Assembly (NCBI GenBank): GCA_001899235.1
Contig: MKVR01000004.1
Span: forward strand, 34,727 to 98,726
DNA: 64,000 nt
DNA from: Nitrosospira sp. 56-18
GTDB taxonomy: Bacteria; Pseudomonadota; Gammaproteobacteria; Burkholderiales; Nitrosomonadaceae
Direction: 5' to 3'
Positions 27,795-37,312 of this stretch are shown piece by piece; position 1 is the first letter of the stretch, and the number at the start of each line of letters is the position of its first letter. The notes beneath the pieces were generated by a model that saw only the letters and a program-made list of their open reading frames with translations, had not been told where the DNA came from and searched no databases. Position numbers and translations under genes: made by a program.

Positions 27795-28162
27795 GATTCA
27801 TTATTCTCTTGGTCTTGCAAGACGCATTGCTCAGTTTGTTGCTATCTCAAATGTTGATCGGACGCGACCCGCAACTTCAATCATGTATGTGCATTTACCT
27901 GAAGACCTGCTTATATCTTAAATTTTCAAATGAAAATATTGGGGAAACTCTGTTTTTATGCTAAGAAAAACTATTAGCAATCCCTTAATAACCAGGAGGT
28001 TTAAGCCAAATGTAAATGGAACGGGACGCGCGCAAGAGGGATAACCAGTGCGGCAATACTTCGCCTCGTGCTTTAAAAAGGCGGCGGCGTATTTGCCAGG
28101 GAGTTATGGTATGCATTCATCCGACCACCAGAACTTGGACTGGTGAATAAGGGAATGAACAA
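27795..28162. other. Intergenic region with a start-stop mini-frame and a 44-codon ORF
   Basis: The 368-bp gap between the divergent smbP-like and cupin genes is AT-rich in its first half. A perfect AGGAGG (27994-27999) leads to ATG TAA (28010-28015), a start directly followed by stop. Another ATG at 28016 opens 44 codons to 28150, rich in Arg, with no clear family. It may be a leader or remnant. Confidence 0.35.
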
Positions 28163-28456
28163 ATGGAAAGGTCAGACCTCATTTTTACCGATGATGCAAG
28201 AGTAGCCATTATTACCATGTCGGCCGGAGAAGAGTCCCCTTGGCATCATCACACTCATGTTGCCAAGAACATTGTTTGCCTGTCTGGCAATATTGTTTTG
28301 CAGTATGGTTTGCAAAAGACGAGGGTCTCCCTGTCGCCTGGGCAGATTCACCCAATTCCTCCCAGGGTAATCCATAAGCTGATTAATTCAGAAAAAGAGC
28401 CATCATCTTATTTGCTCATACAGAAAGGAAGCTATGATTTCGTACCGAGCGACTGA
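28163..28456 (+). CDS. Small cupin-fold protein
   Basis: The 97-residue protein is a single cupin: SPWHHHTHVAKNIVCLSG gives the three-histidine metal motif, and PGQIHPIPPRVIHKL gives the second. It lacks a signal peptide and should be cytoplasmic. Such minimal cupins act as isomerases, dioxygenases or metal-sensing folds; the substrate is unknown. Confidence 0.8.
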   Translation: MERSDLIFTDDARVAIITMSAGEESPWHHHTHVAKNIVCLSGNIVLQYGLQKTRVSLSPGQIHPIPPRVIHKLINSEKEPSSYLLIQKGSYDFVPSD

Positions 28457-28723
28457 CTGACAAGTTCGCAAGAGAACGCAGCTTCGCACAAGCATCACCT
28501 CCAACCTTTCCGCTGCCCAGTTCAACATACGGAAGTAATCCTGGCTGTTCCGTATGAAACCGAACGGAAATATCCCAGATTATAGTAATAAAATATTTTA
28601 TGGCGGCGTCTCCTCCAAGTTACTTTACGGCTATGCGTGGAGAAAGGTAGCAAAACATGGGGTAAAGCGCCTGGAAATTACGAAATTGGTTCATCAACTG
28701 CTTCAACATACAAGGAGGATTCC

Positions 28724-29323
28724 ATGCGTACCATACAGTTTACCCTCGCCACGCTCTGCATTGCGCTGATGACATCGGTTGCCTCTGCGCAGGACAACAA
28801 GGCAGCGCAACCCATGGATCCGCAGGCTGCGATGGAACTCTACAAGAAACTGGCCACTCCCGGAGAACCCCATAAGCTGCTGGCCAGCCTTGCGGGAAGC
28901 TGGACCACCAAAACGAAAGAATGGATGGAGCCCGGTAAACCGGCGGTGGAATCCACCGGTTCCGCGGAAATGAAAATGCTGCTGGATGGACGTTTTCTTC
29001 AGCAGGAATACAGCGGCCAAATGATGGGGCAGGCCTTCTCCGGACTTGAGCTAATCGGCTATGACAACCTTCTCAAGCGCTATGTCACAACCTGGATGAG
29101 TACCATGGGCACCAGTATCTTCATCATGGAAGGTACGGCGAGCGCCGATGGCAAGACCATCACGTTGAAGGGACAACATGCCGAACCAGGCGGAGGACAC
29201 ATGACCCACCGCGCTGTCTGGAAGATTATCGATAGCAATACTCAGACATTCGATATGTTCGGGACCCATCATGGCGGTAAGGAAATGAAAATGATGGAGA
29301 TCGTTTACACACGAAAGCCATAG
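28724..29323 (+). CDS. Exported DUF1579 family protein
   Basis: An AGGAGG site precedes the ATG at 28724. A signal peptide (MRTIQFTLATLCIALMTSVASA) is followed by about 178 residues with the DUF1579 features LLASLAGSWTTKTKEW, LLDGRFLQQEYSGQM and FSGLELIGYDN. The family probably forms a lipocalin-like barrel; the function is unknown. Upstream possible starts would remove the signal peptide from the N-terminus. Confidence 0.85.
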   Translation: MRTIQFTLATLCIALMTSVASAQDNKAAQPMDPQAAMELYKKLATPGEPHKLLASLAGSWTTKTKEWMEPGKPAVESTGSAEMKMLLDGRFLQQEYSGQMMGQAFSGLELIGYDNLLKRYVTTWMSTMGTSIFIMEGTASADGKTITLKGQHAEPGGGHMTHRAVWKIIDSNTQTFDMFGTHHGGKEMKMMEIVYTRKP

Positions 29324-29515
29324 CGCGCGCCTATGCCGGAATAATATTAACCCGCAAGTGTCTTTGTTTTATCAAGCATGCACCTTATCCGATGTCGAGT
29401 ATGGAAATGGAACGGTGCTGCCAGGGCTGGAACTGTATGGCACAGGGTTGCAAGGAAGCGGCGGCCTCTTGACTGCAGATGTCCAGGGCACAAGGAAGGG
29501 CAAGCGTCCTCTTAC

Positions 29516-29950
29516 CTACTTAGCTCGGCTCGGCCTCGTCTTCCCAGCAGATGTATTGAGGGCAACCGCGGCAAGGATGAGCGCCTTGAACGCATCTGGG
29601 TCAACCTCCTCACCCTCATGAATATCAATCGCGCGCCTTACCTTTCCGTCGAGGCTCGAGTTGAACAGCTTGGCGGGGTCCGGCAACGAAGCCCCTTTGG
29701 AGAAGGTCAACTTCACTATCGACTTGTATGACTCGCCGGTGCAAACGATCCCATCGTGCGACCACACGGGAGTACCCATCCACTTCCATTCCTCCACGAC
29801 GTCCGGATCCACCTCTTTGATGAGCTTGCGCATCCTGCTCAAGGTCTCTCCGCGCCAATCCCCAAGCTCGGCGATCCTTTCATCAATCAGCTCAGATGCG
29901 GGCCGGCCCTCGGTTGAATCAATCCTTTTCATGCTCCTTGTTGAGACCAT
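29516..29950 (-). CDS. DUF1801 family protein
   Basis: The protein of about 144 residues has the family pattern RIAELGDWRGETLSRMRKLI, EEWKWMGTPVWSHDGIVC and VKLTFSKGASLPDP. DUF1801 proteins have a small alpha-beta fold of unknown function. Candidate starts are a GTG at 29959, ATG at 29950 and ATG at 29932. It lies next to the restriction-modification island and may mark its left edge. Confidence 0.82.
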   Translation of the reverse strand: MVSTRSMKRIDSTEGRPASELIDERIAELGDWRGETLSRMRKLIKEVDPDVVEEWKWMGTPVWSHDGIVCTGESYKSIVKLTFSKGASLPDPAKLFNSSLDGKVRRAIDIHEGEEVDPDAFKALILAAVALNTSAGKTRPSRAK

Positions 29951-30009
29951 AATTATCACGTATTGCTTGTCCGTTATAGCGAATGTTCTTCCCCTATTGT
30001 AACTAATCG

Positions 30010-32388
30010 TCAGTCAAGTTTTAGTTTCGGCTGTTGTACGGTTCTTGGAGGCAATCCGCGAGGGATAATTTTTTCGCCACGCAGCCAGTCAAGCCATCGA
30101 CCAAGCCCGGCGGGTGAGAAACGCGCTTTGCGTTTGTGCCAGTTCTTGCGCATATCGGAGATGATCTGCTCATCCGTCGGCTGAATGCCATCGATCAGGA
30201 AATCGTTCCAAACAGCGAAAAGCGTGGCGATGATCTCAACCTCTTCGGTCTTCTTATCCGCCAGGGTATAAATCAGTCGGTCAAATTCGGCCTTCTGACC
30301 GGACGACATCAGTGCCTCGGCTTTCGCCACGGGCTCTGACAATGCCGACAAGCAGCGGTATTCCGTCTTCTTCCTACCGGTTGTCAGGGTTTTTTCATCG
30401 ACTTCGAACCAGCCTTGGCTTTGACCTTGTCGCTCAAAATCATAAATCCAGGTGTCTAGCGGGCCAGCAGCTTCACGCTCGGGCCTCAGATTCAGCTCTA
30501 GACCAACATGTGCCTGCGCCAGATACATCACCTTGGTGGCAGCAGTTCGGCCAAAGTACGGAGCGTTAGCTAGTTTTTCTACGACATAGCAGCCTATTGC
30601 TGCGCGGTAGGCGGCCAAGTTAACAATCTCAGCAGTGACGCAAGGCATATCATTTACTGGTTGTTCTTTGGATGTCGCTTGTGACTGTGGCTGAAGCAAT
30701 GCATTCAGCAGTTCAGCTCGCTTTTTCGTGGCAGCATCAATTTGATGCTCTAATGAGTCGCACTGGAGTATCAGTTGATTTATTTTTGAAACGATACATT
30801 CTTGCTCTGCTAGCGGCGGAAGCGGCGTCAAGGAATTTCTGATTAGGCCGATATTCAGAGTTGGCTGCGCCAGGATTCTCGTATTGCCATGAAAATTCCT
30901 TTGCATGAACCCACTCTGCAAAATCCACAAAATGTATTTCTTGCTCACCATATATGTAGGGACAATTCGACAGACGGCACGTGCAATATAGGCCCCCGCC
31001 CACTCCTTTGGTGCAATGCCGAGTTTTCCAATACTTCCTACCACACCCATTAGAATTTCACCACCGATCAACCTGGTGCGCTCAAACTTTTGCGCAATGC
31101 TTTCACTGATTTGCTTACCAGGCTGCGCCTTCGGCGCCTTAATATCCAGATCTTCAATCCGAACAAAAGGCATACCATCCTCTACATCTGGCCCTGGAAC
31201 AAGAACGCCGTATCCAATCGGAAATTCTTGATTGATCAGCCCATCAAATCTTACCCACTCCCAACCCCGTGGTAACGCATAAGGTTTTTCCTGCTCCGCG
31301 ATTGGTGGCAATGACTTCAACTTCTTGATCTTACCTTCCTGCACCAACCGCTGTTTCTCGGCTTCGATTTCTTTCAGTAATTCGCTGGCAGGCTGATCGT
31401 TCGGATTCTGCGGGACGAGTTTACCCATCACTGCCAATTGCAGAATGGTCTTGCGAAGTTCTGCGACGTTTTCCTTGATGGTGTAGAGCTCGTCGAAGTG
31501 TTCGGCAAGGAAAGCTTGAGCATGCTGGTGCCGATCGGGTTCGGCGATGTTCAGCAATTGCTTGATGGCGGCGGCATGGATGGTCAGGCGTTTATCCTGT
31601 TGTGCTGTGCGCAGTTTTTCCAGTTCATCGCAGCGGGCCATCAGTTCGTCGATTTTGGCGACGATGCGGTGGTGTTCCGACTTTGGAGGCAGGGGGAAAA
31701 CAATCGAAGCAAGTACCTTGCTCGACATATTCGATATTCCGACCCCTTTTCTATAATTATTTATTTCCCCACTAGCGTTAATCTTCTCGAAAAATCGGTA
31801 AGCAAAATATGGATTAACGTCTTCGTAGAACCGGGCGCGGTGCAAGTGGTTCTGGAAACAAATTTCTTCATCCAGCTCCCAGACGGCAGCGCGTCCAGCT
31901 TCTCCACCCTCACAGATGAGCAAGTCTCCTTTTCGTGCAGAGCATTTATCTAGCTCGTCTTCACGAATTAGCATTTCCCGGACGTTATTGAGCTGGAATT
32001 TCCCCCAGTAGACATTCGATGTAGTAATGTACCTTCTCGGAAGTCCAGTATTTCTACCACAATCAAGAGTTTTTCCAGAGTTGTGCTGGGCAATTTCTCC
32101 AAAACGTACCCATTCCCACTCCTGCGGCAGCGTATAGGGTTTCTCCTGCTCTGTTACCGGTGGCAATAGGTTGGGTTTCTTGATCTTGTCCTCCTTCACC
32201 AGTCGTTGCTTCTCGGCCTCGATTTCCTTCAGCAGTTCACTGGCTGGTGGGTCGTCTGGATCTTGCGGCACCAGTCTGCCCTGCATGGCCAGCGTCAGGA
32301 TCAGCTCGCGCAGTTTCTTGATGCCGCCGGGTGCGGCAAAGGCGGTATCGAAGTGCTTTTCCAGCAGTTCGGCAGTGTGCCTATTCAT
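30010..32388 (-). CDS. hsdS: Type I restriction-modification specificity subunit HsdS with C-terminal extension
   Basis: HsdS sets the DNA target of a type I system. Two target-recognition domains are visible: residues about 85-260 (TLPQEWEWVRFGEI ... FPLPPKSEHHRIVAKIDELM) and about 370-560 (ALPRGWEWVRFDGL ... LTPLPPLAEQECIVSKI). Each is preceded by a near-identical helical repeat with PASELLKEIEAEKQRLV. Residues about 585-792 go beyond the usual length (400-600) with a helical domain including YFGRTAATKVMYLAQAH and GPLDTWIYDFERQG. The ATG sits in ATGAATAG, where the broken DUF1016 frame upstream ends, a relic of coupling. Confidence 0.9.
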   Translation of the reverse strand: MNRHTAELLEKHFDTAFAAPGGIKKLRELILTLAMQGRLVPQDPDDPPASELLKEIEAEKQRLVKEDKIKKPNLLPPVTEQEKPYTLPQEWEWVRFGEIAQHNSGKTLDCGRNTGLPRRYITTSNVYWGKFQLNNVREMLIREDELDKCSARKGDLLICEGGEAGRAAVWELDEEICFQNHLHRARFYEDVNPYFAYRFFEKINASGEINNYRKGVGISNMSSKVLASIVFPLPPKSEHHRIVAKIDELMARCDELEKLRTAQQDKRLTIHAAAIKQLLNIAEPDRHQHAQAFLAEHFDELYTIKENVAELRKTILQLAVMGKLVPQNPNDQPASELLKEIEAEKQRLVQEGKIKKLKSLPPIAEQEKPYALPRGWEWVRFDGLINQEFPIGYGVLVPGPDVEDGMPFVRIEDLDIKAPKAQPGKQISESIAQKFERTRLIGGEILMGVVGSIGKLGIAPKEWAGAYIARAVCRIVPTYMVSKKYILWILQSGFMQRNFHGNTRILAQPTLNIGLIRNSLTPLPPLAEQECIVSKINQLILQCDSLEHQIDAATKKRAELLNALLQPQSQATSKEQPVNDMPCVTAEIVNLAAYRAAIGCYVVEKLANAPYFGRTAATKVMYLAQAHVGLELNLRPEREAAGPLDTWIYDFERQGQSQGWFEVDEKTLTTGRKKTEYRCLSALSEPVAKAEALMSSGQKAEFDRLIYTLADKKTEEVEIIATLFAVWNDFLIDGIQPTDEQIISDMRKNWHKRKARFSPAGLGRWLDWLRGEKIIPRGLPPRTVQQPKLKLD

Positions 32389-32842
32389 GCTCGTATCTCA
32401 GTTCACGCTCGATTTGCTCGTTGCTGAGCAAGCTGGTTTGCAGTTCTTCAGGCAAGGATTCGATCAATTGATATTCCACCACGCCAATGGACTGGGCTTT
32501 GTCGCGCAATGCGTATCAGCCACCAACTTATCTTGCTCTTGCACAGCAACAAATCGATGGTGGAGTTATCTTATTCGGCCTTAGCGCAGGAAAATCCCTT
32601 CAAATCGGGAAAGGTCGTCTTAAGGTCGTGCGCCAGTCGCTCGATGACCTTGGCTCCCCAGCCTTGCTCCACCTGCCGCTGCAGGATGTCGCGGCCGATC
32701 TGCCAGTAGAGAGCAGTACCAGTTCGCGGTTGACGGCCAGCGCAGCCCGTTGCTGAGCACTATGAATGCGCGTTCTTCAGCTCACCCAGCCCGTTGGCGT
32801 AACCTTCCGGGCTGGAACGAGGAACACAGGCTCGTCGCTCAT
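32381..32842 (-). pseudogene. Broken DUF1016 (YhcG-type PDDEXK nuclease) gene between hsdM and hsdS
   Basis: Fragments in different minus-strand frames read, in order: MSDEPVFLVPA (start 32842), PEGYANGLGELK, IHSAQQRAALAVNRELVLLYW, IGRDILQRQVEQGWGAKVIE, LKTTFPDLKGFS, a jump to NSTIDLLLCKSK, DKLVAD, then RDKAQSIGVVEYQLIESLPE and a stop. These are the N- and C-terminal landmarks of DUF1016 proteins. At least three frameshifts and one large internal deletion (most of the roughly 350-residue protein) destroy it. Its ATG lies inside the hsdM 3' end and its stop overlaps the hsdS start. Confidence 0.88.
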
Positions 32843-34316
32843 GTCGCCCCCCGCTGGTGGCCTTGAGCGCGGCCAGCAGTTCGGTTTTCAGCGCCTGTTG
32901 GGTGGCCTGCAACTGGCGCGTGATGTCCTGATATTCCGCCATCAGCTCGTCAGGGTCACCAAGTTCGATGGCTACCTCGTGTGGGTTCTTGCGATCCAGG
33001 TTGTAGTTGCGGGCAGCAATTTCCTTGGCTGAAACCTTCCAGGCGTGCTCAGTAGTCTTGCGTCCCCTGCGCTGTGGGCCCCCCCACCAGGTTTTCTCGC
33101 GGTCGAATTCCTCGATGGTCAATGGCTTGGAACGGGAATAGCTCTTGTAGCCTTCCGGGTAGGGATGCTCGAAGAACCATACGTCCTGTGTAGAACCACC
33201 TTTTTCGAAGAACAAGATGTTGGTGGCGATGCTGGTATAGGGAGCAAACACGCCCTTGGGTAGGCGCACAATGGTGTGCAGGTTGAATTCTTCCAGCAAC
33301 TCGCGCTTGAGCGTGGTCTTCACCCCTTCACCGAACAGGAAGCCGTCCGGCAGCACCACGGCGGCACGGCCAGTATCGTGCTTGAGCAGGTGCATGATCA
33401 GCGCCATGAACAGATCGGCAGTCTCGCGGGTCTGGTGCTTAGCGAGGAAGTTCTTCTCGATGCCGTCCTCTTCCATGCCGCCGAATGGCGGGTTGGTGAC
33501 AATGATATCCACCCGGTCGCGTGGCCCATAATCCTTGAATGGACGCGCCAGGGTGTTGTCGTGGCGGATGCGAGTAGGCACATCAATGCCGTGCAGCACC
33601 ATGTTGGTAATTGCCAGCATGTGCGGCAGGGGCTTTTTCTCGACGCCATGGATGTTTTCTTGCAGCAGCCGGTTGTCTTCCGGTGTCTTGACCTGCTTCT
33701 TGAGATATTCGATGGAGCAGGTCAGGAAGCCGCCCGTGCCGCAGGCCGGGTCGAGCAGGCTCTTACCGAGTTTCGGGTCGAGGATATCGACCATGAACTG
33801 TGTGACCGCGCGCGGGGTGTAATACTCACCGGCATTGCCAGCCGATTGCAGGTCGGCCAGGATTTTCTCGTAGATATCGTTGAACAGATGGCGGTCGCTG
33901 GACGAGTTGAAATCCACGTCTTCTTCTATGATGTTGATCACCTGACGAAGCAGTGTACCGGACTTCATGTAGTTGTAGGCATCCTCGAACACCGACCCGA
34001 CCACCTTGCCTTGCGCGGATACGCCCGCTTTGGTGGCAAGCTGCTTCAGGGAAGGAAAAAGGTCATTGTTGACGAAGTCGATCAGCTCTTCGCCGGTCAT
34101 GCCCTCCGGATCCTTGGCCCAGTTGTTCCAGCGAAAGCGGCTTTGCAGCGGTGAGCGGTAGTTGGACTGAGTCAACTCCCATTCCTGTTCCTTGTCATCG
34201 AAGATCTTCAGAAACAACAGCCAGCAAATCTGGCTGATGCGCTGAGCGTCGCCATCGACGCCGACATCCTTTCGCATGATGTCCTGAATGGATTTGATAA
34301 GGGTTGCAAGTGACAT
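32760..34316 (-). CDS. hsdM: Type I restriction-modification DNA methyltransferase HsdM
   Basis: HsdM is the N6-adenine methyltransferase of the complex. The 518-residue protein has the N-terminal helical bundle, AdoMet motif LLDPACGTGGFL, and catalytic motif IVTNPPFGG (NPPF). The last 25 or so residues (from RACVPRSS to LKNAHS) do not belong: they are read from the frameshifted start of the broken DUF1016 gene, so the original stop has been lost. The catalytic core is intact. It lies 25 bp after the hsdR frame. Confidence 0.94.
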   Translation of the reverse strand: MSLATLIKSIQDIMRKDVGVDGDAQRISQICWLLFLKIFDDKEQEWELTQSNYRSPLQSRFRWNNWAKDPEGMTGEELIDFVNNDLFPSLKQLATKAGVSAQGKVVGSVFEDAYNYMKSGTLLRQVINIIEEDVDFNSSSDRHLFNDIYEKILADLQSAGNAGEYYTPRAVTQFMVDILDPKLGKSLLDPACGTGGFLTCSIEYLKKQVKTPEDNRLLQENIHGVEKKPLPHMLAITNMVLHGIDVPTRIRHDNTLARPFKDYGPRDRVDIIVTNPPFGGMEEDGIEKNFLAKHQTRETADLFMALIMHLLKHDTGRAAVVLPDGFLFGEGVKTTLKRELLEEFNLHTIVRLPKGVFAPYTSIATNILFFEKGGSTQDVWFFEHPYPEGYKSYSRSKPLTIEEFDREKTWWGGPQRRGRKTTEHAWKVSAKEIAARNYNLDRKNPHEVAIELGDPDELMAEYQDITRQLQATQQALKTELLAALKATSGGRHERRACVPRSSPEGYANGLGELKNAHS

Positions 34317-34341
34317 AAATACTTCCCGGTTCTAGTTCTGG

Positions 34342-36726
34342 TTAGGCGCGGTAGAGTTCTTGTTCAAGCTCGCTGACAGCCTGTTGATATTGGTTCTTGC
34401 CACCAAAAGCACGGACCAGTTCGATTGGCGTGCCGAGGCGGTTGAATGGGGAGATAGCGAGGATCTGCGTTTCCTCGATGGCAGCAACGCCCTCGTCGGC
34501 ATACTTGTCGAGCAGGGCTTCGAGCACCTTTTGCGCCTCCTCGCTGTACTTGCCAAAGTAATGCCGCTTCTTGACCTGTTCGGCGCGTTCCTTGCGCGTG
34601 AGCGGGGGCTGATCCCAGGCCACGTGGCATAACAGATCGAAGGGATCGAAATCCTTGCCGGATTGCTTGTCCACCTCTTCGGCCAGGGCCTCGAAAAATA
34701 CTCCTTGATTGGCCAGTTCGTCGATGATGGCCTGTTTCTTCTCGGCCTTACTCCAGTGGCGCAGGAAATCGTCGAGCGACGCGAACTCCTTGGCCAGGGT
34801 ATTGCGGGTGTAATCCTTCAAGGATTCGGTGATCAGCTTGCCGTTAGTATCGAAATACTGCACGCGTTCGGCCACAACCTTGACCTCGACATTGGCGACA
34901 ATGTAGCGGCGTACGCCTTCCTCTCCAAGCAACGGCTCGGCTATGCCACTAGGTGACGTCGGATTGTCGCCTGCCGTTGGGTAGGTGAAGTCCTCGTCAG
35001 CCGAGCCTTCTCCATCCACTTCTTCTGGCGGAAGCGGCGGATCCCCTGGATCTGGCTCGTAAATCTGCACGGGATCACCGTCGAATGCCGGGTCGGCAAA
35101 GAGCTCGGTCGCTTTCTTGAAATCGATGATGGTGAACCAGTACTTGTCGAAGTCCTCGTTGATGCGTGTGCCCCGGCCGATGATCTGCTTGAACTCGGTC
35201 ATGGACTGGATGCGCTGATCGAGCACAATGAGCTTGCAGGTTTGGGCATCAACGCCAGTGGTCATCAGCTTGGAAGTAGTAGCAATGACCGGGTATTTGC
35301 TTTCCGGGAAGATGAAGTTGTCCAACTCCATCTTGCCTTCCTCGTTATCTCCGGTTATGCGCACGACATAACGATGGTTCTGCCCAACCAAATCACCGTT
35401 TTCATTGACCATGGCCTGGCGCATACGTTCGGCATGATCGATGTTGTCGCAAAAGACGATGGTCTTGTCGAAACGGTTACTGGATTTCAGATACTCGGTG
35501 ATCTTACGCGCGACCAATTGCGTACGTTGCTCCAACACCAGGGTGCGGTCGAAATCACGCTGGTTGTAGATGCGATCTTCGATCTCGTTGCCGTGTTTGT
35601 CGAACATGCCCTTATCGGGACGCCAGCCGGTCAAATCCTTGTCGAGGTCAATACGCACCACTTTGTAGGGCGCGAGAAAGCCGTCGTCGATACCCTGGCG
35701 GAGCGAGTAGGTGTAGATGGGCTCGCCGAAGTAGTCGATGTTGGAAACCTCCTAGGTTTCCTTGGGCGTAGCGGTCAGGCCGATCTGCGTGGCGAATTGG
35801 AAGTACTCCAGAATCTCGCGCCAGGCGGAGTCTGCGGCGGCGCTCCCTCGGTGGCATTCATCGATGATGATCAGGTCAAAGAATTCCGGGCTGAACTGCT
35901 TGTAGATATTCCTTTCTTCCTCGGTGCCGGTCACAGCCTGGTAAAGAGACAAGTAAATCTCATACGATTTGTTGGCCTGCCGCTTCTGGATCTTGGTCAT
36001 CGCCGCGCCGAACGGCTTGAAGTCGTTGGTCATGGTCTGATCGACCAAGATGGTGCGATCGGCAAGGAACAGGATGCGTTTCTTGGCACGCGGCTTCCAC
36101 AAGCGCCAGATAATCTGGAAAGCGGTATAGGTCTTGCCAGTGCCCGTAGCCATAACCAACAGGATACGTTTTTGCTCCTTGGCAATCGCCTCGATGGTCT
36201 TGTTGATGGCGAGCAACTGGTAGTAGCGGGGCGTCTTGTTGCTGCCGTCGCTGTAGTAGTCCTGGGCAACCAACATCTGTTGCTGCGTACTCAACCCCTG
36301 ATGCTCTACCCACCACTGCCACAGCGTATTTGCGCTGGGGAATTCGTCCAGGCTTAGTTCGCGCTCGATGGCAACGTCCTTAGCGATCTTGTTGTGGAAC
36401 AGGAAGCCATTGCCGTTGCTGCTGAACACAAAAGGCACTTGCAGCATTTCGGCGTAGCCAAGGGCCTGCTGCATGCCCGAGCCGATGGCATGCTTGTTGT
36501 CCTTGGCTTCGATGACGGCAATGGGGAGGTTGGGTTTGTGGAACAGCACATAGTCGGCACGCTTGTGCTGGCCACGAGTGTGCAATTTGCCGCGCACGAT
36601 GATACGACCCTTGGTCAGCAGGAATTCTTCGCGTACCTGAGTCAGTACATCCCATCCGGCCTTTTCCAGAGCAGGCGTGATGAACTTGGTGCAGATATCG
36701 CGTTCGCTGAGCGCCTGCTTGTTCAT
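34342..36726 (-). pseudogene. hsdR: Type I restriction subunit hsdR interrupted by an in-frame amber codon
   Basis: Two adjacent pieces in the same frame make one HsdR of about 795 residues (EcoEI-like size). The first (from 36726) has the nuclease region [21 protein letters not shown] in segments, the Walker [13 protein letters not shown] and the helicase box [10 protein letters not shown], and ends at ATPKET. A TAG (35752-35754) follows, then [17 protein letters not shown] continues directly with the rest, including helicase motif [12 protein letters not shown]. Relatives have Lys at the stop position, so a single substitution explains it. Full-length restriction subunit should not be made, unless the stop is read through. 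Confidence 0.9.
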
Positions 36727-37033
36727 GGGAGTATCATTCCTTCCATACTGGCTTTCCACTTGTATCTGCCTGTTTGTTCCGCACTCTCCCTTGTGACCCT
36801 CGCAGCGATGTTATCTCCTGCGTCCATAACGATCAATCCAATACGACCAGAAATTCGATCGTCAGCACGGTCGGCTGAATATCACGGACATTCCGTTGCA
36901 GCTAGACCAGCCTATAGTTCGCCATCAGACGCGGAGTGCGCGACAGGTTTGACACCTTGCGGCCGCTGAGTTTGTCCGTTCTGTCCGTGACTTGGGTTGC
37001 TTGTCATGAATCAGGCGCAGCAGATGGCAATTG

Positions 37034-37176
37034 TCATTGCAGGCGGTACTTCCATCGCCAGAGCTTTCCGCCGGTGGGCTTGATCAGCAGGAACAAGCAC
37101 CACCGTCTGAAAGTTTCCAGTCTTGATCGGCGAGTTTGACCGCCTAGATCTTGGCGTCAGTGAGTAGATTCTCGAC
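37034..37176 (-). pseudogene. Remnant of a P4-type tyrosine integrase (DUF4102 N-terminus)
   Basis: On the minus strand one frame reads ENLLTDAKI, a stop, then AVKLADQDWKLSDGG; after a one-base shift it continues LFLLIKPTGGKLWRWKYRLQ and a stop. This is the N-terminal domain of phage/island integrases (LTDAKIRALKPADKDYKLSDGGGL type). It is broken by one nonsense codon and one frameshift, and the catalytic part is absent. The rest of the 586-bp gap 36727-37312 holds nothing I recognise. Confidence 0.8.
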
Positions 37177-37312
37177 GGTACCCCGAATTTTTCAGACTTC
37201 GATGAACAACAGGAACGCTCAACAGGCCGTATTGTTTGACAAGCTATTGATTTCAAAAGATCTCCCAAATCCACCAAGCGCTGCCGAACGCTCCCGAGCT
37301 CCGAAAAATTCG

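Noticed and set aside
35752-35754. hsdR amber codon as programmed recoding
   Set aside because: No pyrrolysine-type or readthrough signal is seen, and the neighbouring DUF1016 gene is clearly decayed, so simple mutation is more likely.
35242-36357. 371-codon plus-strand frame opposite hsdR
   Set aside because: It covers helicase motifs of hsdR on the other strand and crosses the amber codon without any family signature of its own.
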